Positions 9,830 to 18,590 of a stretch of DNA of 43,453 nucleotides are shown one piece after another. Numbering within the stretch: the first letter of the stretch is position 1; each line of letters starts with the position of its first letter. Under the pieces are notes generated by a model, which saw nothing but the letters and a program-made list of their open reading frames with translations, had not been told where the DNA came from and made no database searches. The DNA is from Strigomonas culicis (taxonomy: Eukaryota > Euglenozoa > Kinetoplastea > Trypanosomatida > Trypanosomatidae): assembly GCA_000482145.1 (NCBI GenBank), contig AUXH01000090.1, positions 1-43,453 on the forward strand. The letters are read 5' to 3'. The position numbers and the translations under genes were made by a program.

Positions 9830-11743
9830 ATGATATTCGGCTGCAGCCAGCCCTTTCGCGAGGACGAGGTGCTCGCCACGTATAATGTGTACATGACGGC
9901 GCCCTCCGCGGCGAAGGCACACGTCTTCCAGTTCCCGACGCGGACGATCGCGCGGCCGCTGGAGATGAGCGCGGCGAGGCTGTACATGGCCGACGGCGGC
10001 GGCGGCAGCAGCCCGACGGCGACCGACGCCATCACCCCCGCGTCCCGCCTGACGCTGCGCTGCGAGCTCGACACCTTCGGCTCCCCGTCCTTCAAGGACG
10101 AGACGCAGCCGCAGTTCTTCGATGAGGAGAGCTGCACGACGTACCGCTACACACTGCAGGCGCACCCGTTCCAGCCTCGCTCGGACTACATGCTAGGCCG
10201 CATCGCCGACGGCGGCGTCCACCTGACCCCCGTGGCGTCGCTGCACAGCTTCATGCCCACGGCGCACACGGCGCTGGAGCGGGACGGGCCCATCACGGCG
10301 CGGGACGGGCCGTGCGGCGTCGAGCCGCCCTTCTGCAGCGCGCGCGCGAACGCGGTCGACAACTCGCCCATGTCGGAGCGCGTGGAGCGAGAGATGATGC
10401 GGCAGCGCAGCGCCGTCCTCAACAAGGCGGCCGGCGGCGCGGTCGCCGTGCCCTTCTACACGACGCAGACGGCCGAGAGCCGCGAGGCGCGGCGGAAGCT
10501 GGTGTCGCCCATCACCGGCGGCGTCGATGCGAGGCCGGCCTCCGTACGGCAGGTGCAGGACAGTCTCTACCCGCCGGAGATCCTCAGCTCGGGCGGCATC
10601 ACCGGCGGCGAGGAGCACCAGCACTGCGTCATCCATGCCTTCGCGTCGCGCAAGAGCGTGCAGGACCAGGTCTACGACCTGCTGCAGCGCTGCCACGTGC
10701 TGCCGCTCGCCCACGTGCTGGACCGCGTCGTCGTGGAGGGAGACGCCGCCGCGTCGGTCGAGGTGCAGGTCCTGGACAGCCTCAAGCAGTACGGCTGCTT
10801 CATGCACGGCGTGTGGGTGAGCCAGAGCAGCGAGCGGCTGCGCGGCACCGCGGCGGCGCTGCGCGACATTGCGCTCGTGCACTTCTATCAGAGCGGCGAC
10901 AGCACCGTGTCGCGGCGCGACCTCAACGCGCTCGCCCCGGCGCCGGCGCAGCGCCGGCTGCTGAAGGAGATCCTGCAGACGCTCGCGGTGCTGGACACCG
11001 CGGCCGCGCCGGCCGCGCGCCGCTGGCGGCTGCGCCACGTCCCCGCGGACGACGCCGGCCGCGTGGCGGCGGTGCAGGCCTTCGCGCGGCGCTACCCCGT
11101 CGAGGACGCGAACCAGCAGCACCACTGGCAGCGGCGGTGCGCCCAGGCGCGCGCGCACCTGCCGCACCTGCGGGCGAACCTCGTGCCGCCCGCGGGTCAG
11201 CAGCAACCACTGCGCCACGCCGCGGCGACCGGCCAGGCGGCGGCCACCGCAGCCAGCGCGGCAGCCAGCACGCTTTCGACCGCGCCGACGGAGGACGAGC
11301 TGCGGCCCATTCGGCAGTACATCACGCAGCTGTTCAAGGAGCACGGCGTGCTGAACAAGAGCCGCGCGAAGGAGCTCATTCTGCGCGGCCGCGAGGTGCA
11401 CTGCCCGGCGGCGACGAACGAGATGCTGAGCCTCGCGCTCAAGGCCCTCGTGCGGGACTTCACGCCCAACACGTGGGTGCTGCACGCGACCGGGGAGCCC
11501 AAGGTGGACACGTACCGGCCGCTGCTGCTCGACATTCTGCGCACGATGCAGACCTTCCGCTCGGCGGAGGTGCCCCCGCGGCTCGAGGAGGCGCTGCGGC
11601 AGCAGCAGAGCGTCGGCGACGGCGCGGCGAAGAGGGAGGCGGTGCCGCCCAGCATCATACAGGCGGTCATCACGGAGGTCGCCGAGTTTCGGACGGGCGA
11701 CCGCTTGTGGTATTTGCGAAGTGGTAACGCGATGACGGATTAA
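9830..11743 (+). CDS. RPC5: RNA polymerase III subunit RPC5 (POLR3E/Rpc37 family)
   Basis: A 637-residue protein recognised as the Pol III subunit that pairs with RPC4 in the TFIIF-like heterodimer acting in initiation and termination. The N-terminal beta-barrel half (about 1-145) shows the family order DEVLATYNVYM, KAHVFQFPTR, LTLRCELDTFG and HPFQPRSDYMLG...GGVHLTPV. Downstream are winged-helix-like blocks characteristic of the long, metazoan-type subunit: QVYDLLQRCHVLPLAHVLD and QYGCFMHGVWVSQSS (about 277-330), AALRDIALVHFYQSG (about 343), FARRYPVEDANQQHHW (about 417-432), and after an Ala/Thr-rich linker a C-terminal pair ELRPIRQYITQLFKEHGVLN (about 489) through LLLDILRTMQTF to the terminal RLWYLRSGN. 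Yeast Rpc37 is much shorter and lacks this extension. Localisation would be nuclear. The ATG lies shortly after a strong splice acceptor. Confidence 0.82.
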   Translation: MIFGCSQPFREDEVLATYNVYMTAPSAAKAHVFQFPTRTIARPLEMSAARLYMADGGGGSSPTATDAITPASRLTLRCELDTFGSPSFKDETQPQFFDEESCTTYRYTLQAHPFQPRSDYMLGRIADGGVHLTPVASLHSFMPTAHTALERDGPITARDGPCGVEPPFCSARANAVDNSPMSERVEREMMRQRSAVLNKAAGGAVAVPFYTTQTAESREARRKLVSPITGGVDARPASVRQVQDSLYPPEILSSGGITGGEEHQHCVIHAFASRKSVQDQVYDLLQRCHVLPLAHVLDRVVVEGDAAASVEVQVLDSLKQYGCFMHGVWVSQSSERLRGTAAALRDIALVHFYQSGDSTVSRRDLNALAPAPAQRRLLKEILQTLAVLDTAAAPAARRWRLRHVPADDAGRVAAVQAFARRYPVEDANQQHHWQRRCAQARAHLPHLRANLVPPAGQQQPLRHAAATGQAAATAASAAASTLSTAPTEDELRPIRQYITQLFKEHGVLNKSRAKELILRGREVHCPAATNEMLSLALKALVRDFTPNTWVLHATGEPKVDTYRPLLLDILRTMQTFRSAEVPPRLEEALRQQQSVGDGAAKREAVPPSIIQAVITEVAEFRTGDRLWYLRSGNAMTD

Positions 11744-11857
11744 CTCACCTTATTTCATTTATGCTCTTTCCTTTTATTATTATTAGTGTACCCCTTTTTC
11801 ACTTTTCTGCGTTGACTCCCCTCCACTGATTTGATTCTCTACGACGTGCTCTATTCT

Positions 11858-11898
11858 ATGTTGCTGCCTTTCCTGGTCTTGTCTCATTTCTTGAAAAG
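11858..11898 (+). promoter_or_regulatory. Candidate trans-splice acceptor for EDC4-like gene
   Basis: Pyrimidine-rich stretch ending in TTGAAAAG at 11897-11898, about 90 nt before the ATG at 11989. Nearer AGs (CTAG about 11971, ACAG about 11986) are alternatives. Confidence 0.35.
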
Positions 11899-11988
11899 AA
11901 AAGTAATAGTTCCCAATCCTTATTCCCCTCATCACTCGTCCGTATACTACAAAGGCTGTTTATTCTGTTCGCTAGTGCTCTCGGACAG

Positions 11989-14382
11989 ATGGACACGCTT
12001 ACCTACAAGACCAGTGAAGGCGACGCGATCCCGTGCAAGCACGAGTACTCGCTCTCGCAGACCTCCTACGCCAACTACGTGAACGGCGTGCACCCCGTCA
12101 TCGCCTCGTACCGCAAGATCCTGTGCATGAACGTGAAGATGCCGAACGTGCTGCGCATCCTCAGCCGCGAGGGTAAGTACGCCAGCGCGACGCTGAAGTG
12201 CGACGCGGTGCGCCACCTGTCCGCGGCGACGGTCGACAACGCGCACCCGATCATGTTCTACGCGGTCGGCGGCAAGACGCTGTCCGTGCTGGTCCCGACG
12301 GTCGAGGCGAGCGGCTCCATGACCATCACGCTGACGGATGCAACGCTAGAGGAGGGGCTGCACGCGACGGTGTCCGGTGAGCCGGACCGGCTCTTCGTCC
12401 TCGGCGAGCACCACGTCCTGGAGGTGGCCGAGGCGGACCTTTCCGTGAAGCAGAGGACCCCACTCGCCTCCAAGACGAGCGTCAAGTACCCCACCTTCGA
12501 CTACAATAGAGCCGCGAAGCTCCTTGTCGTCCCCGCCAAGAGCGCGCAGCTGGACCTAGTCTCTGCCACGACGCAGAAGAGCATTCTGTCGCACGTGTGG
12601 GAGCCGCACCCGGACTGCACGCCGACCTACGCGCGCTTCTTCGCGCGCCGCTTCGCGGACGAGTCCCCGAAGGACGTGCTGCTTCTGACGACCGCCGCCG
12701 ACAACACGGAGCTGCGCTTCTGGAGCTTCAACACGACGACGAACAAGTTCACGCTTCGCGAGGAGGTCAACCTCGCCGCGCGCGACGGCGAGGCGCAGGC
12801 CTTCACGATTAGCGTGACCCAGACGGAGGACTATATCATCCTCACCTCAACGAAGAAGCCCTTCGCGGTGGTGATGGAGCTGCACCGCGACGCGCTCAAG
12901 CCGCACCGCATCACGACGTGGAAGATGCCCGGCGCGACCATGTGCAACACGGCCTACGTCGGCAAAGTAGCGGAGTCGTCCCAGGCGAAGTTCAACTACG
13001 AGCTCTTCGTGGCCACGCGCACGGAGGAGGGCTTCCACCTCTCCCTCCTGGACGCGCACAAGCTCGAGGGCGCGTCCAACACGGCGAGACTGAAGCCGGA
13101 CTCCGTCGACAACTGGTTCCCCAACTTGGACGGCGCGCTAGGAGGCCGCAGTGGGCCCGCGGCGACCTCCGTGACGGCCGTGTCCTCGTCACTCGGCGAG
13201 GCCAAGTCGAATAGCACCGTGTCGGAGGCGAACGTCGCGTCGATTGTGCGCAACCAGGCGAGCAAGTTCTGCGACGTGCTGAAGCAGGTTGACAGCGCGC
13301 TGCTGACGGTGCAGCAGGGCACGACCAGCACCATGCGCATGCTGCAGGACTCGCAGTTCCGCGAGGAGGCGCAGAGCATGGGCCGCCAGTTCGCCGTGCG
13401 CAATCGCCAGCGCCTCGACCGCGCCACCGCGGCGGAGCCGGCGACGGAGCCGGGTATGATGTCTGAGAAGCAGCACGAGATCATCGAGAGCATTAACCTC
13501 TTCGTGAAGGAGGTGGAGGGCGGCAGCGCGGCGGCGGCCTCGACGGCGCTCAAGGCGCTCCTGCAGAAGCACCTCAAGGTGTCCGTGGAGAAGGCCGCCA
13601 AGGAGATGGAGCGGCTGGACGCGCCCGGGTCGGTGACGGCGAGCATCAGCTCCACCGACTCCGCGCGCCTCTTCCGCAACGCCGTCGACGGGGCGACGAG
13701 CAAGGTGCTCGAGCGCACGCGCGAGTTCCACGAGCTCATGCGGGCGACGCTCGCCACCTCGGCGGCGGAGAGCGACAAGGCGGTCGCGGCGGCGGCGCAG
13801 TACACGGAGAAGCTGCGCAAGTCGCTCCAGCGCCTGCAGGAAGAGGTGGTCGACACCAAGGCGATGGTGGGCCGCATGCAGAGCGGCGGCGCGGTGTCGG
13901 CGGTGGACCCCGACACGCTCGTCGCGCGCGCGGTGGCGCGGGCGGAGCAGGCAGACTGGCAGGGCGCCTTCACCGTCGCGCTGGAGTCGGGTGACCTGAC
14001 CGTCCTCCTCGCCTTCCTAGAGCACAAGGTGGTGCAGGACAACATGGCGCTCGTCACGTCGCCAAAGACGCTGTCGCTGCCGCTCTTCCTCGGCCTGTGC
14101 CTGCAGCTCTCCTTCGAGCTCGGCAGTCAGCCCGGCGCGATGCCGCTGCGCCTGCACCTGCTGCACCTCTTCTACGTCGAGTGGGACGACTCGCTGCAGC
14201 AGATCAAGTTGGACGCCGCGAAGGAGGCGCGGAGCGCGAGTGCGCTGGTCACCGTGCGCCGCGAGCTGACCTCCGTGCAGGCGCAGCTGGAGGAGGTGGA
14301 CACGACCAAGTTGGACCGCAAGAGCAAAAACAACCTGCGGCTCGTGAACCGCCTGCTCGGGTCCCTCCTGAGCGAGAGCTAG
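11989..14382 (+). CDS. EDC4: EDC4/Ge-1-like mRNA decapping scaffold
   Basis: A 797-residue protein with the domain order of Enhancer of decapping 4 (Ge-1, Varicose). It has an N-terminal WD40 propeller (about residues 40-360; for example LTTAADNTELRFWSFNTTTN and IASYRKILCMNV), a low-complexity linker (about 375-410), alpha-helical coiled-coil segments (about 415-640) and a C-terminal helical repeat. The last region contains the family hallmark WQGAFTVALESGDLTVLLAF (about 654) followed by TSPKTLSLPLFLGLCLQLSF and ends in a short helix with LRLVNRLL. EDC4 scaffolds decapping enzyme and activators in P-bodies. Trypanosomatids lack canonical DCP2 and decap with an ApaH-like phosphatase (ALPH1), so this would be the scaffold of a non-canonical decapping complex. 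The start is supported by GC-rich coding from the first codons. Assignment rests on domain order and the C-terminal motif; a generic WD40 coiled-coil protein is the alternative. Confidence 0.75.
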   Translation: MDTLTYKTSEGDAIPCKHEYSLSQTSYANYVNGVHPVIASYRKILCMNVKMPNVLRILSREGKYASATLKCDAVRHLSAATVDNAHPIMFYAVGGKTLSVLVPTVEASGSMTITLTDATLEEGLHATVSGEPDRLFVLGEHHVLEVAEADLSVKQRTPLASKTSVKYPTFDYNRAAKLLVVPAKSAQLDLVSATTQKSILSHVWEPHPDCTPTYARFFARRFADESPKDVLLLTTAADNTELRFWSFNTTTNKFTLREEVNLAARDGEAQAFTISVTQTEDYIILTSTKKPFAVVMELHRDALKPHRITTWKMPGATMCNTAYVGKVAESSQAKFNYELFVATRTEEGFHLSLLDAHKLEGASNTARLKPDSVDNWFPNLDGALGGRSGPAATSVTAVSSSLGEAKSNSTVSEANVASIVRNQASKFCDVLKQVDSALLTVQQGTTSTMRMLQDSQFREEAQSMGRQFAVRNRQRLDRATAAEPATEPGMMSEKQHEIIESINLFVKEVEGGSAAAASTALKALLQKHLKVSVEKAAKEMERLDAPGSVTASISSTDSARLFRNAVDGATSKVLERTREFHELMRATLATSAAESDKAVAAAAQYTEKLRKSLQRLQEEVVDTKAMVGRMQSGGAVSAVDPDTLVARAVARAEQADWQGAFTVALESGDLTVLLAFLEHKVVQDNMALVTSPKTLSLPLFLGLCLQLSFELGSQPGAMPLRLHLLHLFYVEWDDSLQQIKLDAAKEARSASALVTVRRELTSVQAQLEEVDTTKLDRKSKNNLRLVNRLLGSLLSES

Positions 14383-15204
14383 GCAGGACGCGCACACACG
14401 GTGTGGTGTGCGGACGCGTCGGGCGGTGTACACATATAACTAGATGTAGGATGGACAAGCCTCTTCGCCGCCGTTTTCCCTTTCTTCTAAATCAATATAT
14501 TAATGTTGTTTCCTTTTTAGTGTGTTCCTCTGTTTGGTCCTAAACATCATCATCATCATCATCATTCATGATGAGGAAAACAACGTAGGTTGAATAATAA
14601 TAATAATGGTTTTTTTACTATTATAAACCGTATATACGATATAGACTTCCTGTTGATTCTTTTTCTTCTCCGTTTGCCTTTCGTGTCACTGCATTTGTTG
14701 CCCTTTTTTCGGTTTGCAGGCGTTGCTTTTTTGACTTCTCCTTGTCCCCCTCTCCATGATTGCTACTTGAGCTGTGCTGTTCATTTTTCCCTTCTTTTCC
14801 TGTTCACTTTCAATGGTGTGTTTTATACTGTTCGCAACAACAAGGGCACTTCGTATGACCTACATCATACAGGAGCTGAACGAGAGAATGGAAAACTGAA
14901 CAAAAAAAAAGAAGGAAAGGAGTTCATTTGTGTTGATGCTGTGAAGGCCCACCCCGCAGGAAGTTTTTTAATTTATTTTCCCATTTCTATTTTAAAGTCT
15001 TTTTTTTTCTCACCCTTTTTTCATTAATGTTGTCCGTGTCTCTCTCTCATTTTATGTTAGAAGTAATTAAACTAAAATACATCTCTCCCCCTCCTTTCCC
15101 AGAGGAAAAGAAGTTCAACGGTTGTGTAATCGTTTGTACCACACAGTTTCCCTTTCTGAGGTGTGGAAACAATCACGCTATCGTGTATTCAATGTGCCCT
15201 CTTC
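14383..15204. other. Intergenic/UTR region
   Basis: A spacer of about 0.8 kb. It contains a CAT repeat (14547-14567), a short TAA run (about 14594-14606) and many T-rich stretches. Open frames here are Phe/Leu/Ser-rich translations of T/C sequence without the coding composition of neighbours. I see nothing else. Confidence 0.7.
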
Positions 15205-15269
15205 CCCCCTTTTCTTCTCTGTTTTTCTATCTTTCTGCTTAACCCACTGCCAAACTCGCACCTCTGCAG
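15205..15269 (+). promoter_or_regulatory. Polypyrimidine tract and splice acceptor for AK7-like gene
   Basis: T/C tract followed by CACCTCTGCAG, with AG at 15268-15269, nine nt before the ATG at 15278. The longer open frame upstream of 15278 would therefore be removed from the mature mRNA, which decides the start. Confidence 0.5.
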
Positions 15270-15277
15270 ATTTTGGA

Positions 15278-18208
15278 ATGACCACTAACGTCTACGTTGC
15301 GTATGCCGACACCTATGTGGGCGGGCAGGTGCTTAAGCAGTTCCTGTCGGACCCCGTCCACTACACCGTGCACGGCTGCGTGTGGGACAAGGCGGCGACG
15401 GAGGAGCTGGCCGAGACCTACGCCCCGCACAACTACCCGCCGCCGGCGGACGACGCGCGCACGAAGGAGGCCGGCGCGGAGGAGCTCGGCGAGCTGGGGA
15501 GCATGCCGCCGGGAGACAGCCGCAGCACCATGGCGCCCAACAGCCCGAGCAGCGGGGGCGGCCTGGCGGCCAAGGCGGAGAAGCCGTCGCACTTTTTCTT
15601 CCACCGCCGCGATACGGCAGCCGTGCGCAAGGCGCTCCTGGCATGTGACTGGATCCTCATGGAGCTGCGCCAGGCGCAGGACGTCTTCGAGGTGCTGTCC
15701 TACATTCAAAAGAGCTCCTTTGTCAAGCCCAAGCGCTTCATCCTTCTCTCTAGCTTCATGACCTGGTACGCGACCCCGCCGCTGACAGCCGTGGCCGCGT
15801 CGGCCGATGCGTCCGCGGAGGACGAGAGCGACGCGGACAGCGAGGCGGAGAGCGTGGGCGCGCCGTACCCGCCGCTCCCGCCCGCCGTCACGGAGGCGCT
15901 CGAGGGCGACAAGGATGGCGAGGACGACGACGACGATGCCGCGGCCGGCGGCGGCGCGGAGGACCAGGAGGTGCTGACGGAGGATCAGTACAACCGGCGC
16001 ATGCCCCACGTGAACTACTTCAACTGGCGCGACGCCGAGCGCGCCGTCGCGGCGGCCCACCGCGTGGACGGGATGCCGCTGGACACCTTTGTGCTCTTCG
16101 GCGGGCTGCCGTACGGCGCGGAGGAGGGCCCGCTGGAACCCTTCTTCCGACTGGCGTGGAACAGCGCCAGCACGGAGGGGCTGCCCATCTACGGTGCCGG
16201 CAGCCAGTGCGTCCCCATGATGCACGTGACCGACCTCGCGACCGTCGTGCGCAAGCTCTTCGGCATGCCGCTCAGCCAGCTGCCGAACCCGTCGCTGCGC
16301 TACATCTTTGCGACGGATGGCGCCAACCTCACCTGGGCGCAGGTGGTGCGGGCCATCAACAAGGGCTTCCACTGCACCCGCCCGCCCGTCGCGATTGGAC
16401 GGGAGGCCTTCCCGCTCCACAACCACGCGGAGTACTTCACCGTCAACCTGCGCGTGGACAGTGAGACGGTGCAGGCCATCATGGACAGCGAGGAGGCCCA
16501 GGGGGTGGAGGGCGACGGCGCGTGGGTCGCGCGCGGCGGCTTCGTAAAGTGCTGCGCGCGCGTGTGCCGCGAGTTCTGCGAGGCGCGGCACGTGACGCCG
16601 CTGCGCGTGGCAGTGCTCGGCCCGCCGCAGGTCGGCAAGACCTTCCTGTCCGGGAAGCTGGCGGCCTTCTACGGCCTGCCGCACTTCTCGATGGAGGACG
16701 TCATCGCGGCGTTTGAGGAGACGATCGCCACGAAGCAGGCGCAGCTCGCGGCCCTCCGGCGGAGCCTCGCCGCGGACGAGTGCGAGCGACGTCTGTCTAT
16801 CAAGCAGAGGCGCGTGCTGAAGGCGCAGCAGCGCAGGCGCTACGGCGGCGGCGACGCGGCCGACGCGTCCGCCACGGAGGAGGACGGCGGCGACGAGGGT
16901 GACGAGGGGGAGCGCGAGGCGCCGTCGCCGACCCACGACGAAGGCCGTGCGGTCGAGCTCACCGAGCCGGAGAGGTCCGAGGTGGACGAGGTGATCAAGG
17001 AGGCGTTCGACGCGAGCCCGCAGGTGCAGAAGCAGCGACAGGAGATTGCGGAGATGGAACGTGTCCTGCTGCAGCGGCAGCGCATCGCGCCGCCGGAGGT
17101 GGACGCCGGCAACCCCAAGAAGAAGATCGCCCAGGCGGCGAAGAAGAAGTCCCTCAAGGACTCGCAGAAGAAGCGCGAGGACGAGATCCAGCTGGTGAAG
17201 GAGGGCCTCAAGGATGCCCCGTTTCTGCCCAAGGCGCTCGCCTTCATGGTGCGCTGGCGCATCGCGCAGCCGGACGCGCGCAACCAGGGCTACGTCCTGG
17301 ATGGGGTCCCGCACTCCGTCGAGCTGGCGCGCCTCTGCTTCATGCAGGATGACCTGCCCGCCCCCGCAACGGAGGAGGAGGCGCTGGAGTCCTTCCTGCG
17401 GCCGGACCTCGCCGCGAACGCCGTCACGGCCGCGGCCGCCGAGTCCGCCAAGGCGCCGCCGGAGGAGCTGGCCAGCGGCGTGCGTCTGCCGGACCACGTC
17501 CTGGTGCTGGAGGCGATGGAGAACTATCTGTTAGACCGCTGGACCGCCACGCACGCCGGCGACGCCGCCTCCGCGAACGCGCTCGAGCAGTTCCACAAGG
17601 ACATGGAGCGCTTCGAGGCAGAGTTCATCAACAACACCTACTCGCTTCTTAGCTACTTCGAGTGCGTGAGCACCGTCGCGGAGGGCGCGCTGCCGAGCGG
17701 CCGCAAGCCCGGGGTGCACATGTTGCCAGTCGAGGACACGGAGCCGCTCATGCCGCCACCGCCGCCGACGTCGGCCTACGACGTGGTGCCGCCCACTGCG
17801 GTGGAGCTGGTCGTGCGGCAGGTGATCGGCGCGCCGCACAACTTCGGCAAGACGCCACTGGAGCTGCACCAGGAGCAGATGCGACTGACGCTCCTACAAA
17901 AGGAGCAGGCCGAGCAGCAGCAGCGGGAGAGCGAGGCGACGCGGCAGAAGGAGGGGGAGGCTTTCCTCGAGGAGAGCGTGGCGCGCACCGTCAACCTGCA
18001 TGGCCTCTCCGACATCAAGAGGGCGGACCTGGCTGCGTTAGAGGAGCTCAAGGCACCCCTGCGCGCGTACCTCATGAAGAGCGTGGTGCCGCTCTTGTCC
18101 AAGGGGCTGCTGCAGGTCTGTGAGAAGCGCCCCGAGAATCCGGTAGACTACTTGGCAGAATGGCTTTTGCGGAATAACCCACATGACGATATCATTGGAG
18201 ACTTGTAG
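15278..18208 (+). CDS. AK7: Adenylate kinase 7-like protein (Rossmann + kinase + Dpy-30)
   Basis: A 976-residue protein with the three-part architecture of ciliary adenylate kinase 7. The N-terminal half is a NAD-dependent epimerase-like Rossmann fold (starting VYVAYADTYVGGQVL, residues 4-18; later MMHVTDLATVVRKL and YIFATDGANLTW). The adenylate kinase core has the P-loop GPPQVGKT at 448-455, HFSMEDVI as the NMP-binding segment, and NQGYVLDGVPHSVELARL as the substrate-binding element. A long charged helical insertion (about 485-645) separates the P-loop from the latter. The C-terminus carries a Dpy-30 motif (PENPVDYLAEWLLRNNP, about 952-968). AK7 supplies ATP/ADP exchange in motile axonemes, so a flagellar location is expected. 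The Dpy-30 helix normally docks on an AKAP-type amphipathic helix. An acidic run (about 208-232) interrupts the Rossmann domain. Confidence 0.85.
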   Translation: MTTNVYVAYADTYVGGQVLKQFLSDPVHYTVHGCVWDKAATEELAETYAPHNYPPPADDARTKEAGAEELGELGSMPPGDSRSTMAPNSPSSGGGLAAKAEKPSHFFFHRRDTAAVRKALLACDWILMELRQAQDVFEVLSYIQKSSFVKPKRFILLSSFMTWYATPPLTAVAASADASAEDESDADSEAESVGAPYPPLPPAVTEALEGDKDGEDDDDDAAAGGGAEDQEVLTEDQYNRRMPHVNYFNWRDAERAVAAAHRVDGMPLDTFVLFGGLPYGAEEGPLEPFFRLAWNSASTEGLPIYGAGSQCVPMMHVTDLATVVRKLFGMPLSQLPNPSLRYIFATDGANLTWAQVVRAINKGFHCTRPPVAIGREAFPLHNHAEYFTVNLRVDSETVQAIMDSEEAQGVEGDGAWVARGGFVKCCARVCREFCEARHVTPLRVAVLGPPQVGKTFLSGKLAAFYGLPHFSMEDVIAAFEETIATKQAQLAALRRSLAADECERRLSIKQRRVLKAQQRRRYGGGDAADASATEEDGGDEGDEGEREAPSPTHDEGRAVELTEPERSEVDEVIKEAFDASPQVQKQRQEIAEMERVLLQRQRIAPPEVDAGNPKKKIAQAAKKKSLKDSQKKREDEIQLVKEGLKDAPFLPKALAFMVRWRIAQPDARNQGYVLDGVPHSVELARLCFMQDDLPAPATEEEALESFLRPDLAANAVTAAAAESAKAPPEELASGVRLPDHVLVLEAMENYLLDRWTATHAGDAASANALEQFHKDMERFEAEFINNTYSLLSYFECVSTVAEGALPSGRKPGVHMLPVEDTEPLMPPPPPTSAYDVVPPTAVELVVRQVIGAPHNFGKTPLELHQEQMRLTLLQKEQAEQQQRESEATRQKEGEAFLEESVARTVNLHGLSDIKRADLAALEELKAPLRAYLMKSVVPLLSKGLLQVCEKRPENPVDYLAEWLLRNNPHDDIIGDL

Positions 18209-18475
18209 CTCAGCGACAGTAGGAGAAGATAAGCACTCCACTTTTTTTCTTCCTCCCTCCCTTTTGATTTTTATTGTTTCTCATTGACAAGCTATCATAA
18301 CAACAAAATGTATCTAAGTATGTAAATACAAACTTGTACAACACACTTCTTTGTCCACTACTCTATACATATGCATATACAAAAGAAAAAAGCAGTTTTG
18401 TCATTTTAGGAGTGTATGCACTCTCTCGCTCACCGTTTACCTTGCACCGATGAAGGTTCTTCGTGATCTATACTA

Positions 18476-18541
18476 TTTTTTTTCTTACTCTTTCCTTCTT
18501 TTCCTTTCTTACTGTTCTCCTTTATACATCGATGTATGTAG
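18476..18541 (+). promoter_or_regulatory. Polypyrimidine tract and splice acceptor for FKBP15-like gene
   Basis: T/C-rich tract 18476-18525 followed by the first AG at 18540-18541, 50 nt before the ATG. It fits trypanosomatid acceptor rules. Confidence 0.45.
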
Positions 18542-18590
18542 TCCTGTCAATGCTGACATACAACAATAGAGTATTATCCATTTGTATTTG

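Noticed and set aside
14590..15027. 145-codon Phe/Leu-rich frame that looks like a membrane protein
   Set aside because: It is a translation of T/C-rich spacer; codon composition is unlike real genes here and it has no splice acceptor.
15239..17497. 752-codon open frame on the - strand
   Set aside because: It lies antisense to the AK7-like gene; GC-rich third positions keep the opposite frames open. Its translation is Arg/His/Val-rich with no motif.
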